Shown: positions 25,662-37,100 of the stretch, piece by piece | Layout: each line of letters starts with the position of its first letter | Numbering within the stretch: the stretch's first letter is position 1 | Position numbers and translations under genes: made by a program | The notes under the pieces: generated by a model | The model's database searches: none | Told to the model about the DNA's origin: nothing | What the model saw: only the letters and a program-made list of their open reading frames with translations | From: Morella rubra | Lineage: Eukaryota; Streptophyta; Magnoliopsida; Fagales; Myricaceae | Direction: 5' to 3' | Length of the DNA stretch: 64,000 nucleotides | NCBI GenBank assembly: GCA_003952965.2 | Contig: CM025850.1 | Location: 5,374,150 to 5,438,149 of the forward strand

Positions 25662-26024
25662 TCACCCTGCACAAAAATACTTAATTAGTTTATGACATCA
25701 TATGACAAAATTAAATTCATAAAATAATTGCAATGCCAATAATATAGTGCAAATGATAAAAATAATAATTTTAAAATGTTTCTGGAAACTGTATGACATA
25801 AGTATAGGCAAGTTAAAGATGAGAAAATTGCATGTGCAATAAATTAAATCTAAAGTCATAAAAATTCAACAATTAAATGCACAACTTAGATTTATGTCTT
25901 TTAACCATTTTTCCATCTAAAACCAATATTTAAAATATTAAACAATTAATATTATATTAATTTTAGATGTACACATTATGCAATACTCTAGCTCAATCAG
26001 TACCTAACCTAGAGTATTGAATAT
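25662..26024. other. Right part of the unidentified insertion in the Tat-type element
   Basis: AT-rich and non-coding. It lies between the MULE right end and the point where retroelement coding sequence resumes. Confidence 0.45.
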
Positions 26025-26190
26025 AACGGTGAATTTATTGGTAATTGACCTTTACAGGAAACTCCAGCCTACAATGCCATCATCGGTCGAACTGCGCTGA
26101 GTGAGATACAAGCTGCAAGTTTCATCTATTACCTCAAACTAAAATTCTCCACTCTACTTGGTGTTGGAGAAATTCAGGAAAATTAGAAAC
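26025..26190 (+). pseudogene. Second half of the Tat-type protease region
   Basis: Starts with VNLLVIDL, then after a short disruption reads AYNAIIGRTALSEIQA and FIYYLKLKFSTLLGVGEIQ. These blocks follow the protease active site in Tat-type gypsy polyproteins (consensus SAYNAILGRP...STYHLKLKFPT). It continues the frame broken off near 17400, which proves the DNA in between was inserted. A stop follows at GAAAATTAG. Confidence 0.8.
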
Positions 26191-26399
26191 ATTCATGATA
26201 ATGTCATGCTCAAAGGAACATAAATGGAGACAATTTCAGCAGGAAAATGAGGTAAGCGTCACTTTTTGAAACATTTTTTTGACTTTTGTTCATATTGTTG
26301 ATGACAAAGAAGTTAAAGCATGAATGTTGCGGAAGAACTGTGTAATATGCTTCGAAACTCTTATATATGAACATTTGAACACTATTGTGAGACCCCCAA

Positions 26400-26500
26400 G
26401 GTCAATTATTTATGATGAAATGGTAGGAGTCCTCGTGCCCTAGATTTATGAGAAAATGGCAGAAGCCCTTGTGCCCTGGATTTATGACAAAATGCAGGAG
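26400..26500. repeat. 36-bp minisatellite, left remnant
   Basis: About two and a half units of the GATTTATGATGAAATGGCAG type with GCCCTTGTGCCCTGG. It is separated from the main array by the solo LTR inserted at 26506. Confidence 0.9.
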
Positions 26501-26505
26501 CTCTC

Positions 26506-27737
26506 TGTAAGTCCAAGGATTAAGGCAACCCAAGAGGGAGGGTGAATTGGGTTTCCAAACTTTTTCGCTTTTAACCCCTAAAGTCATGTTTGCAAAGTAA
26601 AGACTAATTTAGCACAAGTATATTGATGCAACAAGTAAATAAGTGCTAAATGTAAAGAGTAGGGTTAGAGAAGCAAACACGAGATTTTTAGGTGGTTCAG
26701 CAAACCCGCCTACATCCACCCTCAAGCTCCTTCACCGAGCCTTGAGGTTTTCCCACTATCTTCAAATAGAGTACACACTAGCTTCCGGGTGCTAGAGAAC
26801 CGTACAAGTGTTTTCCCGAGCTCAACACTCACAACCCAACCAAGCTTGAGATATACCCTCTCTAAGCTTCTTCTTTAGTGAACAACCTCACTAAAGGAAT
26901 CACCTCTTTTGAATATGAAGATACAAGAACAAACTCTCTCAAAGAGTGGATATGAAAATGGAAAGCTCTATCTCTTTGATTCACACAATGACAAGGATAA
27001 GAAAGTGTAATTTGTGTGAATGATATGAGAAATATGGATAAGAAGGTTTAAGATATTTCTTAAGAAATATGGTCTAGCAATCTTGTTTAGAGACAATAGG
27101 AAGGTCTTTATATAGGCCACATGAGAAAACTAGCCGTTTATAGCCGTTATGAATTTTATCGTTGTACCGATCGACCGCTTCATGTACCGTCAACTGCTTC
27201 AGGGTTATCGTTACCCAACGATCATATTGTCAGAGTTTCAACGGATCTATTTCAAAATATATACCGGTCGACCGCTACACCAAGCGATCGAAGCCGGTCG
27301 ACCGCTTCACCAGCCGTCGACCTCCTCAACTTAAGCACATGATCCGGTTCATTTAAAACCACGATTTTGACCATTTTGAAACACCCAATTTTAAGACTAA
27401 CTTCTCATAAGTATATAAAAGGTTTGGGAGTTGATTGGGGTGTTTTGAAACCATTTAAAAACATTTCATCTTTCAAGCAAGAGGTAAAACGGTTTATGCA
27501 CGTTTTGAAAGATTTGCAAGTGTGATCAAATCCTTGTCAAAAGTGAAACTAAGAGTTACAAGATTATACCCTATGGTCTTGAATCTTCACTTTTGAGCTC
27601 CTTGCATCTTCTTGATCTTCAATCTTCTTGTCTTTGGCTCTTTGATAAAAATGTCTTTGTCTTTGAAGATGTCCATTTTGAAAACTTAATCCATTTATTG
27701 AAATCATCAAAATATCGATTATGCACAAAAGCCAACA
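26506..27737 (+). mobile_element. Solo LTR, copy A
   Basis: Starts TGTAAGTCCAAGGATTAAGG and ends AAAAGCCAACA, with a perfect 5-bp target duplication CTCTC (26501-26505 and 27738-27742). There is no internal domain, so it is a solo LTR of 1232 bp left by recombination between two LTRs. A second copy of the same family lies inverted at 41348-42594. Confidence 0.93.
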
Positions 27738-27742
27738 CTCTC

Positions 27743-28215
27743 GTGCCCTGGATTTATGATGAAATGGCAGGAGTCCTCGTGCCTTGGATTTATGAGAAAT
27801 TGACAAGAGCCTTCGTGACCTAGATTTATGATGAAATGGCAGGAGCCCTTGTGCCCTGGATTTATGTGAAAATGGTAGGAGCCCTTGTGCCTTGGATTTA
27901 TGATGAAATGACAGGAGCCCTTGTGCCCTGGATTTATGATGAAATGGTAGGAGCCCTAGTGCCTTGGATTTATGATGAAATGACAAGAGCCTTCGTGCCC
28001 TGGATTTATGATGAAATGGCAGGAACCTTCATGCGCTGGATTTATGATGAAATGGCAGGATCCCTCGTGCCCTGGATTTAGGAGAAAATGCCAGGAGAGC
28101 TTGTGCCCTGGATTTATAATAAAATGGCAGGATCCCTTGTGCCCTGAATTTATGAGAAAATGCCAGGAGCCCTCGTGCCCTGGATTTATGAGAACTCGTG
28201 TCCTGAATTTATGAT
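27743..28215. repeat. 36-bp minisatellite, main array
   Basis: About 13 units of CCTTGTGCCCTGGATTTATG + ATGAAATGGCAGGAGC. Most units are 36 bp, so both strands stay open for long stretches (plus-strand peptide repeat ALVPWIYDEMTG). Later units vary in length. It lies in the non-coding middle of the Tat-type element. Confidence 0.93.
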
Positions 28216-28739
28216 ATAGTGAGATTACTCACAAAGCACTCGGATCCTAGGATATATATATAAGAAGAGAATAAAAGAACTGCTACTAAAAAAATAAATT
28301 GAAATAAAAAATCATACTACCACTGTCCTTATATTGTCTCCCTAACAAACGAATCGTCATGAAATAGATTTGGATGGAGCTAAGGTAAAGGAAGGAAACT
28401 AAGAGAATCCCAAAATCAAACAGAATAAAAGATCTCCAGGTTCAGGGGGCTATATCGAAAAGATATAATTCTCAAGTTTAGGCCCAGGAGAATACCCTGG
28501 AGGATGCAAATGAGGGAATCAGAATCCCAAGAATTCTAAATAAAAACAATGATAAAAATAAAATAAAATATATATCTAGATAAAAGGGTAATACACCCTG
28601 TAAATATTGTTTAAAGAAGGAGGAGAAACATCCCCCGAAGCCGTTAAAGGTTCTTTATTATCACATTTACCAGGAGGAGAGGAAGGATCCAACATAGGAT
28701 CCGAGACATTTTCCCTAACTTCCTCTGGATTCTCTCTTG
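28216..28739. other. Non-coding spacer of the Tat-type element
   Basis: A-rich DNA between the minisatellite and the antisense ORF region. No recognisable gene was found. Confidence 0.5.
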
Positions 28740-31600
28740 CCAAGTCCTACTTTTTTTCAATTATCTCCAAAGAAGGAGAACCTGCCTGGATCTCAGTAGG
28801 ATCAGAAAAAGGAACAGGCATTTCTAAAGTTGGCGTCCCGGGTTGAGAGGCTGGTTGATTATAAGCTGCGGCCAGACTCCCCATCAAAATCCCCATATAA
28901 TCCAAACTAGGATAGCGAAGGGATAAGGTAGTTTTAAGAGAATTAAAGCCATAAAAAAATCCTTGAGCCCAGTGATTGGAGGAATTTCCCATATCAAGTT
29001 GGAGATTATGTTTTGCTTCATCCAATTTGTCTGCTAAATCAGCAATCCCTTCTTCTTACCATTTAACCAAACTAGATAAGCGTCGTTCTTCGCCCTCTAA
29101 AAAGGCAATACTCTCCTTCTTCAGTTCCAAAGATTTTCGCAAATTGCACTCCTCTTCCTCTAGCCCAGTCACAGAGCCTTCCAAATTGGATATCCGTTCT
29201 TCGAGCAGAGAGTTGGTGTTGTTCTATCTGGTGATCATTGCCTGGAAGGAATCTATGGTACTCTGCGTTTGAGTGATTATAGCTTCCTTCTTAGTAGTCA
29301 CCTGGATAATCAGATCTTCTTTGTCCTTTTTGACCTGTTCTTGGAAGGCTTGAAAATCCACTATAAGTTGGCGATAAGCTAAAATGGCCTAGTTGGTTTA
29401 AGCCTCAGCCTTAGAGATCTTCATGGTGCTCCTCATAAGTTGACCATCTATTCTCTGACATTCCTTCTTAAACTTTTTCGCCTCACTCGCCTCATGCTCA
29501 CAGCATGGAGTCTGGATTTGAAGCTCTTGCTCCAACTACTCTATCATTTCAAAGATATCCATGCCTTCTTCTGCCTATTTCGCCTGGGTAAGCTTAAGGT
29601 TTCCCTGTGAGTGCAAAGTGCATTTAGGGTTGATAGGTGCAGCCTGACTTTCTTCCCAAGGTTGTTCTGTCCCTACCATTAGCTGTCTATCTTCCTAGAA
29701 GACAAGGGGTTTGTTCTGGAGGAGCCTCTGTATCCCTGCCTTGATTAGTTCCTTGAGCAAGGGATAAGAGTTTCTCAACCTTTTTTTCAAGTTCTGCCCT
29801 CTTTTGTTGTTCATCAGACAGTAGGGATTGAAATTGAGCAAGATCTTGTTCTTTACTATAGAATGCCTCAAGGGTTTGATATAACACCAAAGCAGACTGA
29901 TATGAAGAAATGTAAGTATATAAATAAAAAAGGAGAAGAGAAAGAAAAAAGAAAGAAGGAAAAAGAGGAGAAGGATCCTCCATACCTGAGTAAGCGAATG
30001 GGCAGCAGTCAGAATAATCCTCTCTGGATGGGGTGGATTTGGTAAAACTCAACCGAAACGAATTCCCGTAATCGAGCTATAGGGTTTGAAAGCTAGACGC
30101 CCAACCTATTTGAAACCCCCTCACCCTGAGGAACATGGAAAGCAGACACAACAGGGTCTGATCTAATATGAGTAGTTCCCTAGGCAAGCCCTACAAAGTA
30201 AGGAGGATCAAAATCCGAAGGACTAGGGGTTCGAACTTTGCCTTTTTGTGCCTCAGGAATAATAATGTTAGGACCATTATCCTTCCAAATTTTTGGGGTA
30301 TTAGTATTAGGACCCTGTTTAGGTGAAAAGATCTTGCGCCTCCTTTTAGCACGAGGTTCATCAATTGAAGGTTCAGGACTTTTTTGTTTTGATTGAGTAG
30401 AAACCTCCTGTAAATCCTTTGTTTTGAGTTGAGGGCTATCCTCACTAGAAGCTAGCCAAAATTCCTGACAGGAGGCGTTTCTGAGTCCTGGATGGTTTTT
30501 CTCTAATTTTGGAAGTCGTAGAAGTAGATGAGATCGCAGCTCGTTTCTATAAAAGGGCTGCAGCAACCTTCCCCGATTTGCTTACCCTAGGACGGGTAGT
30601 GGGGTTATCATTGAGCGATTCAGGAAATTTATTCCGGAGAATTTTTGTGGAGCCTTAAAAAAAAAAAAAGAAAAAAAAAGGGGGAGAGGAAGACAAACAA
30701 CAACAAAAAAACAAGGCAATGACCGCAGAACCCAAAGGTGATTATAATCAAATAAAAAAATCATGTATATAGTTATCCGTAATCACCTGGCAAGGAAGTT
30801 GAAGTCATTGTATATTTAAGTTGAAAGAATTTCTCAACATTAAGTGGTGACAAAATAATGGTCAAATCTCGGGACCCATGTGTTATGATCGCTTGAGTAT
30901 GAGATATTTCTTCCTCCGATAAAACAGGGGGTAACGGGACTAAGAAAACAGGAAATATCAAAAATGACAAAATTATTAAAAAGAAAGAAGATGGATTAGT
31001 AACGAGGGAAAGGAATCACTACCTGCAGCAGAAGGAATGCCCCAAGTATTATAGATAGATTCTGCATCCTTAATATCAGGAGCCGCCCGCCAACCCACCC
31101 TAGAAGTAAAGAAAAATTTCTCCTTCCACCCTTTGTTGCTAGTAGGATGGCCATAAAAGGGGAGTTTCAAATGTCGGTTAATGAAATACCACCATCCATC
31201 TTGGCCCTCCACCTCGCATAATCTATAAAAATGCAGAAATTATTGAGGGGATACGGTAGGACCATCGGGAAATCTCTCTCTTCAGAGGCAGATAAACCCT
31301 AAAAGAAAACGCCTACCATTAGGGGCCAATTGACAGGGGGCTAGAGATAAAAATTTTAAATCCTTTTCACCTCTTCAAGAAAAGGAAAACGAAACCCAGC
31401 CACCAGGAAATCTAAGTAGAAGGCAAACTCCTTAGGTCTAGATGATAAAACAGATTCATTCATATCAGGAACCTGCATTCTAATTGAATCAGGTACTGAA
31501 TACAGTCTGTGATACTTAGCCAACTGTAAGTCAGTAACCTTAGAGCGGATTTGGTTAATGGAGAATCCGCTGAAGGTTGAAAAGAAGCTCAGTCCATTAA
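28740..31600 (-). pseudogene. Antisense ORF region of the Tat-type element (putative gypsy-type transposon protein)
   Basis: Minus-strand segments near the 3' LTR form a degraded, apparently multi-exon gene. The N-terminal part (31560-31380) includes VPDSIRMQVPDM and EFAFYLDFLVAGFRFP. The next block (31210-31080) includes WWYFINRHLKLPFYG then SNKGWKEKFFFTSRVGW. These resemble Pfam PF04195 (putative gypsy type transposon). A basic linker with AKRRRKIFSP (about 30355-30325) and a coiled coil (FQSLLSDEQQKRAELEKKVE, about 29835-29775) follow. Antisense ORFs of this kind are known in Tat-lineage elements such as RIRE2 and Grande; their function is unresolved. Stops and frame changes show decay. 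Confidence 0.7.
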
Positions 31601-31830
31601 TTAGTCACCAATGAAGGAGAGATTAAACAATGTTTTAGAAGGAAAATATTTGAACTAACGAGGAAGAAATCAAAAAACTAAAGCATAGCGAGTTTGAGTT
31701 TTTGACAGAGGAAGAGAAATGAAAAGACACTCTTTTGAATATATATGAATAAAATAATAGAGGGCAGGTGAATTAAACCTCAAAGGTCCTAGGGGGTCTA
31801 GAACATTTCCTGTTCACTAGGAACGTATCC

Positions 31831-31848
31831 AGAGAAATTGGGGGCTAC
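31831..31848 (+). other. Polypurine tract of the Tat-type element
   Basis: AGAGAAATTGGGGGCTAC lies directly before the TG of the 3' LTR, where plus-strand synthesis is primed. Confidence 0.75.
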
Positions 31849-32550
31849 TGATGGAGATTGATTTTTCAAAACCGAAAAAGCTAGCAGAGGCCTTATAAGA
31901 GAAGAATCCCAAGCCCCCATGAGTGTATAAGATTCTTCTCGAACCAAGAGTCAGGCCTTGTAGCAAAACCGACAGCCCTCTTAAATGAAGATCGCATCAC
32001 ATATGAAAAGTAAGGCCTAAGGGGATTTAATCATCTAATTTTTCTGACACCCTGGATGCTATGAAGAATAAAATCTTGTCATTAAATGGATAAACAGAAG
32101 CCGCCTCACTATAGACCAATAAGCAAAAGAAAGGAAAAAGTGGGTCCTACATCGTTAATAAGAATCAGGAAGAGCGAAGTGAAAAAGAACCAATCTTCGA
32201 AGAAAAGAAACATGGGCCAAGGCCCGAAATACTCTAGCCCGCGATGGAAAGAAAAAGAATAAATAGAGAAAGGCAAAGAGCAATAAAGGTACAGTTTTCT
32301 CTCTAACAACTCCTTTACAAAAGACAAAAACTGAGAAAAAGAGAAAGAGATGACAATGATTGACAATGGCATCGGAGAAATCCCCTACGGGGAGGACTCT
32401 GAGTCTAGCGTGTTATTTTTGCTTGTAAGAGGAAGGAAGGAGATCCTAGACCTTTCAACCCGTCCTCAAGTACTGGACTTCAAGTCTAGATCCCTCGGGC
32501 TTTTGGCCCAGTGAATTCTTGTGATAGGCCGGTTAAAAATGGCTTCATCA
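31849..32550 (+). repeat. 3' LTR of the Tat-type element
   Basis: Starts TGATGGAGATTG and ends GGCTTCATCA. It is 702 bp and is the partner of 14469-15177. Confidence 0.93.
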
Positions 32551-33799
32551 TGTATAATATACCAATATGTTTAATAATATGTATAAGGTACTATTTGTTA
32601 CATAATATGTATAAGGTACTAGTAATATATTACATAATATGTATAAGGTACTATATGAAATAATATGTATAAGGCACTATATAATACTAATATGTATAAA
32701 GTACTATATAAATGTTATATAATATGCATAAGGTACTATAAGGTATTATATATATGTTACATAATATGTATAAGGTACTATATGTTAAATAAAATGCATA
32801 AAAACAATATATGAAATTAATATGTATAAGGGTATTATATATATAATATGTATAAGATACTATATGTTAAATAATATGCATAAAGTACTATATATTACAT
32901 AATATGTATAAGATACTATATGTTAAATAATATGTATAAGATACTATAATATTACAAAAACATGTATAAGGTGCATTACATGAAAATAATATGTATAAGG
33001 TGCTATACGTTAAATGATATGTATAACAAACTATATATGAAATAATATGTATAAGGCACTATATAATACTAATATGTATAAAGTACTATATAAATGTTAT
33101 ATAATATGCATAAGGTACTATAAGGTATTATATATATGTTACATAATATGCATAAAGTACTATATATTAAATAATATGTACAAGGTACTATATATTAAAT
33201 AATATGTATAAGGTACTATATATTGAAATAATATGTATAAGGTACTATATAAAATAATATGTTATAAGGTACTATATTATGAAATAATATGTATAAGGTA
33301 CATGCATATAATACTATTAATGAAATAATATGTATAAGGAACTATATATGAAATAATATGTATAAGTGCATATTATATATGTATAACAATAATATGTATA
33401 AGGTACTATATGTTAAATAATATGCATAAGGTACTATATATTACATAATATGTATAAAATATAATATATTATATAATATGTATAAGGTAACTATATAATA
33501 ATAATATGTATAAGGTACTATATGTAAATAATACGTATAAGTACTATATATATAATATGTATAAGGTACTATATTCAAATAATATGTATAAGTACTATAT
33601 AATACATAATATGTATAAGGTACTATATGTAATATATATAAGGTATTATTTAAATAATATGTATAAAATACTATATATGAAATAATATGTATATGGTACT
33701 ATAGAATACCAATATGTATAAGGTACTATATATTACGTAATATGCATAAGGTAGTATATATTTCATAATATGTATAATGTAGTATATATTAAATAATAT
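32551..33799. repeat. AT-rich tandem array, right part
   Basis: Continuation of the array at 14231-14468, with some 40 degenerate units of about 28-32 bp around AATATGTATAAGGTACTATA. A higher-order duplication is visible: a block near 32655-32760 recurs at about 33045-33150. Confidence 0.93.
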
Positions 33800-33945
33800 G
33801 GGTAAAGTCATACTTAGCCCCTTATGTTTAGGCAAAAATCAAATAGCTACTCTTAACTTTCAATCCCACAATTTGAAACCCGTAACTTTCAAAATCTATC
33901 AATCTTTGCCCTTGTCTAAATCAAGCATTAAATCAGACGGAAAAT
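33800..33945 (+). repeat. Orphan MULE end related to the 6.9 kb MULE
   Basis: Starts GGGTAAAGTCATACTTAG and shares GGCAAAAATCAA, TCAATCTTTGCCC and the same layout as 18739-18880. No inverted partner was found nearby, so it is a truncated element or a lone end. Confidence 0.7.
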
Positions 33946-34108
33946 CAAGCAAAATGATCTAAATACCCATCAAAGACTAAATTTTAAAAAATAAATAAAA
34001 ATAATAAAAATTTAAGAAATAAATTAAAAATAAATAGACTATTGAAAGAGAGTTTCAATAGTTTTACTTAAAAAATATTACTTTTTTAAACAAATATCAT
34101 TTTTTATT

Positions 34109-37100
34109 GGGAAAAGTACGGAAACAGTCCCTATAGTTTCACGGTTTGACAAAATAGTCCCTGTGGTTTTAATTTGAATGCATTAGTCCCTGTGGTCAGC
34201 AAGCTATTGCAATGCAGTCCCTTCGTCAATCTCCCCGTTGAACCGTTAACGGAGCATGCTGACTTGTCAAAAATTTGCCACGTGGACATCGATGAGTTGG
34301 CAAATTTCACAAGTGGAATGACACATCCTTATCCAAAATTAAAAAAAAAAATGCCTAGCAGTTGACTGCCCTAGCCCGAAATCCCCAAATCCTCCTTTCT
34401 TCATTTTCCCCCCAAATCAGACCATGTCCATTTTGGTTTTGCCATTTTCTCCGATCAAAGAACCACCCCTTCTTGCAGTCGCCATTTTCTCCCAAACCAC
34501 CGAACTCTCTCTTCGCCATTTTCTTTTCCCCCAAAACATCGAACGTCCCCGAACCATCCGTTTTCCCCAAAAATAGTCTGTTTGAATAATGAACTCATTT
34601 TCTTCATTTTCGTCATCCGTTCGGAGTGGAAGGAAGCAGTGACAGACCGATTTACAATGGAGTGGCGTTTTTCTGGAGTATGGATGCAACCTTCAGGCTT
34701 CCATGAAGACTTCCTTGACATATTCGAACCCTGGAAGGCGTTTCTTTGGCTGCCACCAGTACTCAGCTGGCTCGGTATGTTCCATCCCCTTTGGTAGCCA
34801 GAATCATATGAAGCAACACCCATACCTTAAAAAGTCAGAATCTGCACATTTGCCTATTCCACTTCGTGGTTGGCCTAAGATCACTTTTTTACACCCTAGG
34901 ATTTCGAAAAAAAGTATAGTGCATGATTGCATCATCATTTACATGATCTTCCACTGCTCATATGACTTATGAGTGCTTCTATCAAACTTTTATGTACAAA
35001 AATAAGAACAGGCCTGATACTTGGTAGTTTCCGCAATGCACAATCTTGTTAAAAGTATATTGAATATGCAAAGCAAAATTGCCCATCCAATGACAGCATG
35101 AATTTATACGCATTTATAATGAAACAAATAGAATTGCCAATAGTTCGTTCTCCTAGGATCACACTCAAATCAAGCAGTCGGTTCCTTCTGACATTCCAAT
35201 TACCATCCATATAAAATATATGTTTCTAAAGCTTCTTATTGATCGAAGAATTAAATTAATTCCAACCACCCATATGCCTGTTGTCTGTTCGGTATGTGTA
35301 TGAGAGGGAAATTTGATAGTGTGTGAATATTTAATTATGTTTGAGATTTATTGGATTTGTAAACATTTGGGGAAATTTTTGAAATATTTGCACTTTTGCC
35401 TTCCAAGCTGTTTAATTACATGTTGTTAGGAAAATCAATGAAATGTGAATAAAATGGTGGTTTAAGTTGTCCTGTATGTTTTTCTGCTTAGATATGCAAC
35501 AAGGTACACTAAGTTTTATCCATTCCAGATTACTCTTGGACAATTCATCACATGAACACTATTGACTTTCTGAATCTGACAGAGTATCTTCTTCATCTCC
35601 TGAGTGAATAATTATCATACTTTGTTTTTCTAATTTTTGTAGAAACAGCCAGCATGCAATTTCTTTAATGGGTGGATCCACCAACCTGTGCACGCGGTCA
35701 TGAAATACTGCCAACCTATATTAAGAAGGTGAAGACAATGGAAGAACAACTCCGAATGCAGAAGAAGAAGGAAAAACATCTGAAATGTTGCTTGGTTGGA
35801 TCCTGGATGTTCAATTTGGCTATTCTCATAAGTGCTGGCTTTTGGGTTACATGGGGGGTCAGCGTATAAGTTAGTCCATTATCAGTCGGATGTTATGTTG
35901 TATTTGATAAATTAGAATAGTTCTAGTCCATTTAGGAAGCTAGCCGTGTATTTGGTAGTCCATTTAGGAATGCAATATTAATGTCTGACTTTGGTGTAAT
36001 TGGTAATAGACCCATGACATTGGTTGTAAGTTGCAGCTACTGCTAATTTTATGTGCACAAGCTCTCTCTCTCTCTATCTGTACAAATTTTGTTCTTTTGT
36101 AGTGTTGGTCTTTTGTTTTTTGATCTTAGCTAAAATAAATGTCTATGATAGCATTTCTGGTAGAGTTCCCTTTTTGCTGCATTTGAGAAGAATTAAAAGA
36201 AGGAACTTTAACTTGGAATTCTGGAAAACAAGTCTTTAATATCTATCTTTGGAATGTTGTTCTTTTGGAATGTGTTATCTGAGCGTTCTTGTAGTATATA
36301 TTTTTGCTCGTCATTTGATCTTTCCTTTCCTGAAATAGATGGATTATGAATGAAACGCAAGTTCAAGTTACTTTCTTCCGTGATTTTTTTGTTTGGGTAT
36401 TGATGGTTTTTGTGTATGTTAACAATTATCTCTCTATGATATCACAAATCCAATTTCACATAATGTGGATATTTACAAAATATCCATCTAGATGATCAAA
36501 ACTGGCCAAACACATAACTGACCAGAATTCACAACTAACCATCTCGATGTACATCAAAACTGCTCATACACATGAATGACCAGATTTCACAAAATATTAG
36601 TTCCTCCAGTTTTCACCAAAGTACAACCAACACTTCATATCACATTTACCCAACACCAAATCATACACATCCCAACCAGAATTCAAAAAAGATCCAAATT
36701 TCATAGGCTTCAGGGATGTTCGATGGTTTTTCAGTGGTTTGGGAGAAAATGGTGAAGGAAAGAAGGGGTGGTTCTTTGATCAGGGAAAACGGCAAAACCA
36801 AAATGGACGTGGTCTAATTTGGGGGTAAAATGAAGAAAGGAGGATTTAGGGATTTTGGGCTAGGGCTTTTTTGGGGGGAAATTGAAGAAAGGGGAATTTC
36901 GGGATTTCGAGCTAGGGCAGTCAACTGCCAGGCGTTTTTGTTTTTTATTTTTTTTTTGTTTTTAATTTTGGATAACGATGTGTCATTCCACGTGTGAAAT
37001 TCGCCAACTCATCGATGTCCACGTGGCAAATTGTTGACAAGTCAGCATGCTCCGTTAACGGTTCCACGGGGAGATTGACGGAGGGACTGCATTGCAACAG

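Larger units (their letters stand above)
14469..32550 (+). mobile_element. Tat-type Ty3/gypsy LTR retroelement, polymerase missing, with nested insertions
   Basis: Two similar LTRs (about 0.7 kb) bound an 18 kb region. A PBS follows the 5' LTR and a purine-rich tract precedes the 3' LTR. The interior has gag, zinc-knuckle and protease remnants and an antisense ORF region near the 3' end. No reverse transcriptase, RNase H or integrase was seen, so this is a deleted derivative that would have needed a helper. The gag and antisense-ORF types match the Tat lineage of Ty3/gypsy. It is interrupted by an insertion of about 8.5 kb (roughly 17480-26020, holding a MULE) and by a solo LTR (26506-27737). 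The flanks on both sides are the same tandem array; a clean 5-bp target duplication could not be read (left flank ATATG, right flank TGTAT). Confidence 0.88.

Noticed and set aside
27836..28081. Repeat protein made of ALVPWIYDEM units
   Set aside because: The opposite strand is equally open and neighbouring units change length and frame. There is no start context, so it is treated as a minisatellite.
14464..32555. 5-bp target duplication of the Tat-type element
   Set aside because: Left ATATG and right TGTAT do not match; the flanks are repetitive, so no claim is made.
32551..33799. CRISPR-like array (repeats of about 28 bp with variable spacers)
   Set aside because: Units and spacers are equally AT-rich and degenerate, there are no conserved repeats with unique spacers, and the setting is a plant nuclear genome.
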